From Lachnospira rogosae (GTDB lineage: Bacteria > Bacillota > Clostridia > Lachnospirales > Lachnospiraceae), in the NCBI RefSeq assembly GCF_040096455.1, contig NZ_JBBMER010000003.1:332282-396281 (forward strand): a stretch of DNA of 64,000 nucleotides. The letters run 5' to 3'. Numbering within the stretch: position 1 is the first letter of the stretch; each line of letters begins with the position of its first letter. Positions 35,909-44,162 of this stretch are shown in pieces. The notes under the pieces are model-generated. The model was given only the letters and a program-made list of their open reading frames with translations, did not search any database and was not told the origin of the DNA. Position numbers and translations under genes: made by a program.

Positions 35909-38662
35909 TTAATTACTGCTTCCTGTAGTAGAAGCGGTTGTGTTCTGCTTTGCAGTTGTTGACTGCGAATTAGAAGCGTTCTGTGTGGTGGTTGTAGCTG
36001 TTGTGTTCTGCGGGGTCGTGTTCTGCTTTGCAGTTGTTGACTGGCTGTTGTTACTGTTATTGTTACTGTTATTGTTAGTAGTTGTTGATGGTGTTACAGG
36101 TGCGGCTGTTGAGTGAAGCGTACAAAGCCTGCTTAGCTTCTCATCAGTTATCGCATATTGTGCATCAGCAGTTGTATAACCAGAAGTATCCTCACCACCT
36201 AAAGTGTTAGTTGATGACTTCTTAACATAAATGTTAGTTGAAACATTAGTACAGCCTGCGTTAGCAACAAGACCTGAGTCATTACATATATTAACCTTAA
36301 CGTGAGTATCACAGGTTTCTGTAGGCTGGTTGTCAGCCGCAAAATATTCAGTGATTATACAGCTTCCTCTAGGGTCAGCATCACATAAACCTTCAACAGG
36401 GAGCTTGCCTGACTTAGAGCATACAGCAACCTGTACAATATCATCTGGCTGTGTGAAGCTTCCAGTAGGAAGATTTTCGTGGATTTCCTGCATAATAGCT
36501 TTCCATATACCGGTATGGTTGACTGAGTCAACACGCTTAGAGTTATCATCATAACCTACCCATATAGAAGCAGTGTAGTAAGGTGTAAATCCACAGAACC
36601 ATATATCAGTATCAAACTGTGTAGTACCAGTCTTACCAGCAACCGGCTGGTTAGATAACTTGGCTCTTGTAGCGGTACCTGAATTAACAACAGATTCCAT
36701 ACCGCTTGTAAGAAGCCATGCAGATGACTCTTTTAAGACTCTGTGTGTTTCTGGTATTGAGTTGTCAATAATTACATTACCTTCTCTGTCTAATACCTTA
36801 GTGTAATATATTGGCTTAGTATATGTTCCTTTGTTGGCGATTGCCGCATAGGCGGCTGTCATATCTATATTACATACACCCTTTGTCATACCACCAAGTG
36901 CAAGTGACTGCACAACATCGTGGTTTCCGTTAATTGCATTCTTGGTAGATACCAAAGTTGAAAGTCCGAACTTTTCAAGGTAGCTGAAACCAACGCTTGG
37001 TGTTATCTGTGTAAGAACCTTTACAGCAGGTACGTTCTGTGAACGTGTGAGTGCTTCACGCACTGTCATATATCCAAGATACTGTCCTTCTGTGTAGTTC
37101 TTTACAAGTCGTGCATCTGTTCCTGAATAATAGTAAGGTGCATCATCGATAGCAGAAGCAAGAGTGATAGCACCAGTATCAAGTCCTGGTCCATAAGCAA
37201 CAAGCGGCTTGATAGAAGAACCCGGCTGTCTTGTTACATCATCAGTAGCTCTGTTTAAGCCTCTGTCAGTAGCCTTATCTCCACGTCCGCCGACAAGAAC
37301 TTTAACATAGCCTGTTGACTGTTCTATTATAGAGAAAGAAATCTGAGGCTGTATAACAAAATAGGACTTCTCATAAGTAACAGTTCCGCCATTAGCTGTC
37401 ATAGCTTCCCTGTACTGGTCAATATAGCCCTGAGCAGTAGTTTCATTTCTTAATGTAAGGCTGAAAGAAGAATCAACATTTTCTTTAAACCATTTCTCCA
37501 TATTATTCTGTGAATAATATGAAAATGTTCCATCTGTCTCTTTTACTGTGAGATTATAATTAATAGTAAAATCTGTATTGGATGGATAGTAGTCTGGGTC
37601 ATTAAGTATTGAATCTGCAATGTTCTGCATAGACATATCCTGAGTAGTGTATACAGATAAACCGCCAGAATATATCATACTTGTAGCCTGCTGTTTAGAA
37701 TAACCCTTCTGCTGCATAAGGTCATCTATAAGCTGGTTGATAACTTCATCTACAAAATAAGAATAATTAGATGAAGAAGCAGCAGCTGATACATCAATAC
37801 CTTCAAGTCTTGCATATACATCATCTGCAACAGCCTCGCTGTATTCATTAGTAGAGATGTATTCCTGCTTTAACATATTATTAAGCACGGCAAGCTGTCT
37901 TTCCTTATTATCATCAGGATTCTTCAAAGGGTTAAGTCTTGAAGGGTTCTTGGTAATAGAAGCAAGTACGGCACATTCGCTTAAAGTAAGCTCGGATACA
38001 TCTTTATTAAAGTATCCGTTAGCAGCCGCCTGTACACCATAATAACCATTGCCTAGGTTAATTGTATTAAGATAGTTCTCTAAAATGCTGTCTTTGTCCA
38101 TAACAGTTTCTAGCTTGATAGCAAGATATTGTTCCTGAACCTTTCTTTTAATCTTCTCCATAGTAGATTCATTGTAAGCATTAAATACATTATTCTTAAG
38201 TAACTGCTGTGTGATTGTACTGGCACCCTGTGACATCTCGCCATCGGATACAGTAATCATGGCAGCTCTCATAATACCCTGAAGGTCAATTCCGTTATGC
38301 TTGTAGAATCTTTCATCTTCAATAGCAACAAATGCGTGCTGAAGATATACTGGAATCTGGTCAAGGGAAGCGTATATTCTGTTAGCTCCGGTTGTTGCAA
38401 GCGTCTGTATTTCTTCACCATTGTTATCGTATATCTTAGTTGCGTAACCTTCGGGTGAAACATTGATTGACGATATATCAGGTGCACTCTCAATTATGCC
38501 CTGTGCAGCACCGAATATAAGGCATGAGCCGCTTATTACAACTGCAATTGCACCAACAAGAAGTAGTTTGATAAAGAAAATGTTAAACTTAGTCCTAAAC
38601 TTCGTTGCTGATGAATTAAGGAGCTTTTTCTTTCGTCTTATGCCGTTTCCACCATAATTCAT
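35909..38662 (-). CDS. Class A penicillin-binding protein (PBP1A type)
   Basis: A 917-residue bifunctional peptidoglycan synthase. One N-terminal membrane helix (about residues 27-52) precedes the GT51 glycosyltransferase domain, with FVAIEDERFYKHNGIDLQG (catalytic Glu) and GASTITQQLLKN. The transpeptidase has the SxxK serine in RQPGSSIKPLVAY, SxN in TRSQNVPAV and KTGTT. The C-terminal 190 residues are a Ser/Thr/Asn/Gln-rich extension with repeated STTAKQNTT units, probably reaching through the wall. It is transcribed toward the spoVA block, and the strong GGAGG ribosome site is on the reverse strand. Confidence 0.95.
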   Translation of the reverse strand: MNYGGNGIRRKKKLLNSSATKFRTKFNIFFIKLLLVGAIAVVISGSCLIFGAAQGIIESAPDISSINVSPEGYATKIYDNNGEEIQTLATTGANRIYASLDQIPVYLQHAFVAIEDERFYKHNGIDLQGIMRAAMITVSDGEMSQGASTITQQLLKNNVFNAYNESTMEKIKRKVQEQYLAIKLETVMDKDSILENYLNTINLGNGYYGVQAAANGYFNKDVSELTLSECAVLASITKNPSRLNPLKNPDDNKERQLAVLNNMLKQEYISTNEYSEAVADDVYARLEGIDVSAAASSSNYSYFVDEVINQLIDDLMQQKGYSKQQATSMIYSGGLSVYTTQDMSMQNIADSILNDPDYYPSNTDFTINYNLTVKETDGTFSYYSQNNMEKWFKENVDSSFSLTLRNETTAQGYIDQYREAMTANGGTVTYEKSYFVIQPQISFSIIEQSTGYVKVLVGGRGDKATDRGLNRATDDVTRQPGSSIKPLVAYGPGLDTGAITLASAIDDAPYYYSGTDARLVKNYTEGQYLGYMTVREALTRSQNVPAVKVLTQITPSVGFSYLEKFGLSTLVSTKNAINGNHDVVQSLALGGMTKGVCNIDMTAAYAAIANKGTYTKPIYYTKVLDREGNVIIDNSIPETHRVLKESSAWLLTSGMESVVNSGTATRAKLSNQPVAGKTGTTQFDTDIWFCGFTPYYTASIWVGYDDNSKRVDSVNHTGIWKAIMQEIHENLPTGSFTQPDDIVQVAVCSKSGKLPVEGLCDADPRGSCIITEYFAADNQPTETCDTHVKVNICNDSGLVANAGCTNVSTNIYVKKSSTNTLGGEDTSGYTTADAQYAITDEKLSRLCTLHSTAAPVTPSTTTNNNSNNNSNNSQSTTAKQNTTPQNTTATTTTQNASNSQSTTAKQNTTASTTGSSN
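35940..36044. repeat. Direct repeat in the PBP C-terminal tail
   Basis: A 26-base unit starting TGTTCTGCTTTGCAGTTGTT occurs at 35941 and again at 36019, 78 bases apart. It encodes STTAKQNT on the reverse strand. Recombination between copies could shorten the tail in frame. Confidence 0.7.
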
Positions 38663-38815
38663 AATTGTAAATCCTCCATATTGTTATAAATGGTAAAACT
38701 ATGATATTATTTACCAAATGCAAGGTACAAAATCCAATAAGGATTTAAAGTGATAATCCGTAACACGGATACCTTATTGTACCATAGAAATGAATGACAG
38801 GCAATCGGAGGAGTT

Positions 38816-39457
38816 ATGAATATAATTTTAAAGAACGGCAGTGGAGAAATAGAGGAGAAGAAGTCGCGTTTCATCTGCCACATTTTCAAAATAAAAAGCG
38901 AAGAAGAAGCAGAGGAGTATATCACTGCAGTAAAGAAGAAATACTGGGATGCAAGACATAACTGCTATGCTTATGTAACAGGCGATAAGGGGCAGATACA
39001 GAGATTTAGTGATGATGGAGAACCGCAGGGGACAGCAGGAAAGCCGATGCTTGATATACTTAATTCATATGGGCTTACAGACTGCCTCTTAGTTGTAACA
39101 AGATATTTTGGCGGCGTGCTTCTTGGAACAGGCGGACTTATAAGAGCATATCAGGCTGCTGCTAAAGAAGGGATTAAGAATTCGGACATAGCACAGGTGT
39201 GTGACGGAATAACTGCTGTCATAACGACTGATTATAACGCATATGGCAAATTGCAGTATATATGTAATGATAATAATGTGGATATCATTGATACTGACTT
39301 TGGTGCAAATGTCACAATTAAACTTGCAGCAGAAATGTCAGTTTGTGACACATTTGAAAAGAAGCTGATGGACACGTTTGCGGGTAATGTAGTTCTTAAT
39401 GATAAAGAAAATGTTAAATTTTGCAGAAATATGGCTGGAAATATAATATTTTTATAA
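38816..39457 (+). CDS. YigZ / IMPACT family protein
   Basis: A 213-residue UPF0029-type protein. The N-terminal domain carries the family motifs KKSRFICHIF, DARHNCYAYV and FSDDGEPQGTAGKPML, then VTRYFGGVLLGTGGLIRAYQAA. A ferredoxin-like C-terminal domain follows. Eukaryotic IMPACT relatives regulate translation; the bacterial role is unclear. GGAGGAG precedes the ATG. It is divergent from the PBP gene, and a short ATCCG/CGGAT hairpin lies in the shared upstream region. Confidence 0.9.
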   Translation: MNIILKNGSGEIEEKKSRFICHIFKIKSEEEAEEYITAVKKKYWDARHNCYAYVTGDKGQIQRFSDDGEPQGTAGKPMLDILNSYGLTDCLLVVTRYFGGVLLGTGGLIRAYQAAAKEGIKNSDIAQVCDGITAVITTDYNAYGKLQYICNDNNVDIIDTDFGANVTIKLAAEMSVCDTFEKKLMDTFAGNVVLNDKENVKFCRNMAGNIIFL

Positions 39458-39879
39458 CATATCGTACAATTATATGATTGTAACAAATGGACGAATTGTG
39501 AACAAATAATTAACACTGGTAAATAAGCACAATTTAAGTATGGTTTTTAGATAAAAATTACATTTGATTGTTAAAGTGATGTAAAAAAATACTAAAATTA
39601 TCTTAATAATAGTGCAAAATTTACATAAAATATCATTTTTTAATAAAAGCAAAAATATACAAAACGAATGTATAGAGGGCGTTTTGTTAATAAATTGTTC
39701 AAAAATATAGTGCTGGGAAGCCGCATAAATACTGGGGTTCATAAAAAAATTAAAAAAAATACAAGAATTGTTAAAAATAGTCTTGTTAAAATAGTACAAA
39801 AATGGTAATATATCAATGTCAAAAAACATATTAAGTGGGGTTGCCCCACAAGAACCAATTAAGGGAGGTTTACAAGTTT
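39458..39879. other. AT-rich regulatory gap before the carbohydrate locus
   Basis: About 420 bases with no credible gene. It contains the promoter of the binding-protein gene, two adjacent copies of TTGTTAAAA(A)TAGT near 39770-39797, and a small GTGGGG/CCCCAC hairpin at 39836-39849. No clear catabolite-response element was found. Confidence 0.5.
39783..39811 (+). promoter_or_regulatory. Probable promoter of the oligosaccharide-binding protein gene
   Basis: TTGTTA, 17 bases, TAATAT. The -35 lies in the second of two near-identical TTGTTAAAA-TAGT segments, which might be an operator. Confidence 0.6.
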
Positions 39880-41448
39880 ATGAGAAAGACAATTAAAAAG
39901 CTTACTGCTGTAGGTTTAACTCTTACATCAGTAATGGGTCTTGTAGCATGTGGCAATAACAATGCTTCAAACAACACAAAAGAAACTGTAGATTGGGCAA
40001 GCGTAGAAAAGCCAGGACATTTCACAATTATGGTTGATGGTACAGTTCCTACATTAGAAGAATGGGGCGAGAAGTTTGATGAACAGCTTATGTCATTAAC
40101 AGGCCTTGATTTTGAAATCACACGTCCTGACCACAACTCATACTATGATGCAGTTGCTAACTCAATGCTTGATGCAAGTGCAATGCCAGATGTTATCATT
40201 CTTTCATCTGATTATTTAGCACTTTATGCAAGCCAGGGTCTTCTTTGGGATATGACAGATGCTTGGAATAATTCAGCAACAAAGTCTTCTGGAAGACTTA
40301 TCTCAGATGCAGAGAAGATTATGCAGGCTAACTATGTAAGAGGCGTTGATGGTGAGAAGGCTCTCTACGGATTCGTACCTGCTCGTGGTAACGGATGTGT
40401 TACATATGTAAAGGAAGCTTGGGCTACTCAGGCTGGTTATTCTAAGGCAGATTTAACAAGCAAGCAGCTCTCATATGATGAGTTCTACACAATGCTTAAG
40501 AAGATGAAGGAAGCTAGAGGAGTTGATTATGTAATTTCTGCTCCAGGTTTCTATTCAAAGGAAGCACCTTATACTAACTACCTTCCAGAATTCTATCAGA
40601 ATGCTCAGTTTACTTTCTACTATGACCAGGCAAAGGGTGAATATGTAGATGGTTTCTCTCAGAAGGAGATGAAGGATGCTCTTCAGAGAATTCAGAACGC
40701 TGTTAACGATGGTCTTATCAATAAGGAAACAAGCACAAAGACAACTCAGACAGCACGTAACGACTTTAAGTCATCAGATCCTAAGACAGAATCAGGTGTA
40801 TTTACATACTGGGCTGGACAGTGGGCTGATACATTAAGAGGATACTTAAAGACAGCTGGTCTTGATGATTCAATTATTCCAATACTTCCAATTAAGGAAC
40901 TTGGTTCATACGCAGAAAGACTTGCACCATCATGGTGTATTACATCTCACGCTGCTGAGACAGGTAAGGCTGAAGGAATCTTCAAGTACTTCATCGATAC
41001 AATGTTAGATGGTGGAGATATCCAGACACTTTGGGAATATGGTCCTAAGGGTTACTACTATGAAGAGCAGGCTGATGGTTCATTCAAGTTCCTTGGTAAG
41101 AAGACTAACCCTAAGACACTTTATGCTAAGGCTCATCTTGACTGCAACTTAGTTCTTGCTAACTTCACAAACGGTAAGGATCCAGGAAAGGCTGAACAGC
41201 CAGAAAATGTTACATCTTGCTCAGATATGTTCTTTGAACATTCTACACTTGTAGATTCACCTGCTATGACAGAAGAAGTTGGTAAGCTTGTTGGTGATAT
41301 CAATACAGAAAGATACACAGTAATTGATAACGTTGCAAGAGGTGAATGGACAGTTGATCAGGGTATGCAGGAATACACAAAGACTGTTGGTTCTAAGGTA
41401 GATGCGGCTCTTAAGTCATTAAATACACAGTTCGCTGGAAAGAATTAA
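39880..41448 (+). CDS. Extracellular solute-binding lipoprotein (LplA/YtcQ type)
   Basis: A 522-residue sugar-binding lipoprotein. The signal peptide MRKTIKKLTAVGLTLTSVMG leads to lipobox LVAC, with Cys24 lipidated. The mature part fits the large family-1 binding proteins paired with YtcP/LplB permeases, which import oligosaccharides from pectin and similar polymers. The in-frame start at 39835 adds a non-signal sequence, so 39880 is used. Codons are biased as in highly expressed genes. A hairpin with a short T-run follows, which would leave the permeases at lower levels. The oligogalacturonide substrate is inferred from the GH28 and GH43 genes downstream. Confidence 0.88.
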   Translation: MRKTIKKLTAVGLTLTSVMGLVACGNNNASNNTKETVDWASVEKPGHFTIMVDGTVPTLEEWGEKFDEQLMSLTGLDFEITRPDHNSYYDAVANSMLDASAMPDVIILSSDYLALYASQGLLWDMTDAWNNSATKSSGRLISDAEKIMQANYVRGVDGEKALYGFVPARGNGCVTYVKEAWATQAGYSKADLTSKQLSYDEFYTMLKKMKEARGVDYVISAPGFYSKEAPYTNYLPEFYQNAQFTFYYDQAKGEYVDGFSQKEMKDALQRIQNAVNDGLINKETSTKTTQTARNDFKSSDPKTESGVFTYWAGQWADTLRGYLKTAGLDDSIIPILPIKELGSYAERLAPSWCITSHAAETGKAEGIFKYFIDTMLDGGDIQTLWEYGPKGYYYEEQADGSFKFLGKKTNPKTLYAKAHLDCNLVLANFTNGKDPGKAEQPENVTSCSDMFFEHSTLVDSPAMTEEVGKLVGDINTERYTVIDNVARGEWTVDQGMQEYTKTVGSKVDAALKSLNTQFAGKN

Positions 41449-41494
41449 TGCTACTTAATATGTGTTAAAAGATGTTTTAAACATCACTTTATAT

Positions 41495-41531
41495 TTCGTG
41501 CCAGTAGACCTGGTCTTCTGGCACGAATTTT
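41495..41531 (+). terminator. Intercistronic terminator between binding protein and permeases
   Basis: Ten-base arms TTCGTGCCAG and CTGGCACGAA with an inner AGACC/GGTCT pairing and only four Ts. A leaky terminator here would favour the binding protein over the permeases. A second hairpin, GATGT/ACATC, lies at 41471-41486. Confidence 0.75.
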
Positions 41532-41581
41532 GCTTGATATAAGCAATTGTTACTATAATATTAGGAAAGAAGGGTATAAAG

Positions 41582-43078
41582 ATGCAGTGTAAGTCTTGTG
41601 GAACAGAGCTTCCTAAGAAGGCAAAGATTTGCCCTAAGTGTGGAGCACTTAATGGTAAGCCAGCTGGTAATACCAGATATTTAGCTATTATCGGTATGGT
41701 TATTATGTTAATAGGCGGATTACTTCCATTTGCAAAGTCTAACGAAACTCTTATGGATGGTTATACACCTAAGGCATATTCATTCGGCTTTATGAATATC
41801 AGTGTCATTGCAATGTGGTACATATTTATGTTAATACTTGTTGCTGGTATTTTATTAGTTGTTGCTAAGAAAGAAAAGTTATCTATTATTACATCTGTGG
41901 CAGCTACAGCTGTTGCATTTATTTCAATGTTTGCATTCCAGTTTACTAGTGCTGATGGAAAGACTAAGACTGGTGCGTTAAAGTATGTATACCATAACAT
42001 TTCAGATTTATTATCTAATGGTTATAATGGTAATTCTTATTCAGTAGGTTCAGGTGTATATGTTATAATCATCGGCCTTATAGTTGCTATTGTTGGTGTG
42101 TTCTGGGATGTCGTTAAGATATTCAAGAAAGACCTCGGTGTTGATACAAAGTATTTATCTAACACATTAAATCAGAATATTGGGCAGAAGATGTTCTACT
42201 ACAGAGGATTTTATCTTATGTTCCTGCCAGTATTAGTAATGGTATTATTATTCTTCTACTGGCCAATGTTAGGATGTCGTTACGCCTTTACTTCATATGT
42301 ATTAGCTAACCCTTATTATATTGGTGTATTCCACTTCCAGACAATGTTAAAATTTGATACATTCTTCTGGGCAGCATTCAGAAATACACTTGTATTATCA
42401 ATTGTTAAGTTAATACTTAATACAGGTGCCGCAGTTATTATCTCACTTCTTCTTAACGAGATTACTAATATGGCATTTAAGAAGACAGTACAGACAATTG
42501 TATACTTACCTCACTTTATGTCATGGGTAGTTGTTGCTGCTGTATTCAAAGTAATTCTTTCTGTTAACAGCACAGGTGTTGTTAATGGTGCTTTAATTAA
42601 TATGGGACTTATCAATTCTCCAATTGATTTCCTTGGTAGCTCTAAGTATTGGACAGGTACATTCTTCGTAATGAATATCTGGAAGGATACAGGATGGGGA
42701 ACTATTCTTTTCCTTGCTACATTATCAGGTATCAGCCCAGATCTTTATGAGGCTGCTCAGATTGATGGTGCTAACAGATTTAAGAGACTTATATATATAA
42801 CTCTTCCTGCTTTAGCTAACACAATCATCACAGTATTTATTCTTAACCTTGCTAAGGTTATGAACCTTTTTGAATCAGTATTCGTTACACAGAGTGCTGG
42901 TACATATGATGTTTCTCAGGTATTACAGACATACATTTACAATAAGACATTCTCGGCTTCATTCTCTGATTATGGTTATACAACAGCCGTAGGTTTATTC
43001 AAGTCATTTGTAGGTATGATTCTCGTACTTGGTTGTAACTACGCAAGTAAAAAAGTCCGTGGACGTGGAATTGTATAG
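41582..43078 (+). CDS. ABC sugar permease with N-terminal zinc ribbon and extra membrane domain
   Basis: A 498-residue protein, against the usual 300-320. Residues 1-25 are a four-cysteine zinc ribbon (CKSCGTELPKKAKICPKCG). Residues 36-175 form an extra membrane domain of about four helices. Residues 205-498 are an LplB/YtcP-like binding-protein-dependent permease with the EAA loop YEAAQIDGANRFKRLIYITLPAL. The fusion is uninterrupted in one frame. It pairs with the next gene to form the channel. No ATPase is encoded nearby, so a shared MsmK-type ATPase is likely. The zinc ribbon may be a regulatory or assembly module. Confidence 0.87.
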   Translation: MQCKSCGTELPKKAKICPKCGALNGKPAGNTRYLAIIGMVIMLIGGLLPFAKSNETLMDGYTPKAYSFGFMNISVIAMWYIFMLILVAGILLVVAKKEKLSIITSVAATAVAFISMFAFQFTSADGKTKTGALKYVYHNISDLLSNGYNGNSYSVGSGVYVIIIGLIVAIVGVFWDVVKIFKKDLGVDTKYLSNTLNQNIGQKMFYYRGFYLMFLPVLVMVLLFFYWPMLGCRYAFTSYVLANPYYIGVFHFQTMLKFDTFFWAAFRNTLVLSIVKLILNTGAAVIISLLLNEITNMAFKKTVQTIVYLPHFMSWVVVAAVFKVILSVNSTGVVNGALINMGLINSPIDFLGSSKYWTGTFFVMNIWKDTGWGTILFLATLSGISPDLYEAAQIDGANRFKRLIYITLPALANTIITVFILNLAKVMNLFESVFVTQSAGTYDVSQVLQTYIYNKTFSASFSDYGYTTAVGLFKSFVGMILVLGCNYASKKVRGRGIV

Positions 43079-43089
43079 GAGGTTAGACG

Positions 43090-43953
43090 ATGAGTGAAGA
43101 ACAGTTAGTTTATAAAAAGAAAAAGAAAAAATTTAAGATCTTCCCAATAGTCAATGTAATCTTCTTTATATTGATTTCATTGTTAATTCTTTTCCCTATG
43201 TGGAAGGTTATTGTAGATTCATTTGATGCTCATTCAGCAACAAGTTTTAGATGGTGGCCAAGCACATTCTCATTAGGTGGATATGGTGCGATTATTTCAA
43301 GAGCTTCTCTTTATCGTCCATTCCTTGTATCAGTTGTTACAACATTAGCTGGTACATTTATGGGATTATTACTTGCTACACTTGGTGGTTATGTACTCAT
43401 TCAGTGGGAAATGCCAGGAAGAAACTTCTTCGCATATATGTTATTGTTCACAATGATTTTCGATGGTGGTATGGTTCCTAAGTACTTAGTTATGCAGAAC
43501 TTACACTTACTTGATACATTATGGGCAGTAATTTTACCAATGTCTATCAACGTATATAACCTTGTACTTATGAGAAACTTCTTTGAAGGTATTCCAGAAT
43601 CATTGTTTGAGGCTGCTCAGATTGATGGTTGTTCACCAATGGGTATATTCTTTAAGATCGTGTTACCACTTTCTAAGGCTGCCCTTGCTTCAATCGGTCT
43701 TATGTTTGCCGTAACATTCTGGAATGATTATACTAACTTCAAGATTTATATCAGAACAGATAAGTTATACAACTTCCAGATTAAGCTTCGTAATATGGTT
43801 ATGGATAGTAATATTCCTAACGATGATTCAGTAGACCCTAACACAATCTCTAATGCGGCTACAATCGTTGCTATATTACCTTTCATGATTATCTACCCAT
43901 TCTGCCAGCAGTACTTTGTACAGGGTGTTAATGTAGGTGCCGTTAAGGAGTAA
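43090..43953 (+). CDS. ABC sugar permease, second subunit (LplC/YtcP type)
   Basis: A 287-residue permease with six helices and the EAA loop FEAAQIDGCSPMGIFFKIVLPLSKAALASIG. A basic KKKKKKFKIF N-terminus precedes helix 1. It ends with the family signature QQYFVQGVNVGAVKE. It begins 11 bases after the fused permease, with AGGAGG as ribosome site, and is followed by a terminator. Import of pectin-derived oligosaccharides is inferred from the locus. Confidence 0.92.
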   Translation: MSEEQLVYKKKKKKFKIFPIVNVIFFILISLLILFPMWKVIVDSFDAHSATSFRWWPSTFSLGGYGAIISRASLYRPFLVSVVTTLAGTFMGLLLATLGGYVLIQWEMPGRNFFAYMLLFTMIFDGGMVPKYLVMQNLHLLDTLWAVILPMSINVYNLVLMRNFFEGIPESLFEAAQIDGCSPMGIFFKIVLPLSKAALASIGLMFAVTFWNDYTNFKIYIRTDKLYNFQIKLRNMVMDSNIPNDDSVDPNTISNAATIVAILPFMIIYPFCQQYFVQGVNVGAVKE

Positions 43954-44022
43954 TATCAGGAATATAAGAATAGTTATTAATCAACTATTATCTGATTGTT
44001 GAGATTAATTATTATAATTATT

Positions 44023-44061
44023 AAAAAAGACGGAAATGCTAATATCATTTCCGTCTTTTTT
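44023..44061 (+). terminator. Intrinsic terminator after the permease genes
   Basis: Arms AAAAAAGACGGAAATG and CATTTCCGTCTTTTTT with a seven-base loop. It is symmetric and can work on both strands. Confidence 0.93.
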
Positions 44062-44162
44062 GTTGTATTGGCATTTTTTATGTAGAAATACATATATCTA
44101 TATGTTAAAATTAGGACATACTTAGGAATTGTCTATATAAAACACGTTAAGGTGGTGGAGAA

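Noticed and set aside
39458..39879. Catabolite-response element before the sugar-binding gene
   Set aside because: No sequence fitting the usual CcpA site was found by eye.
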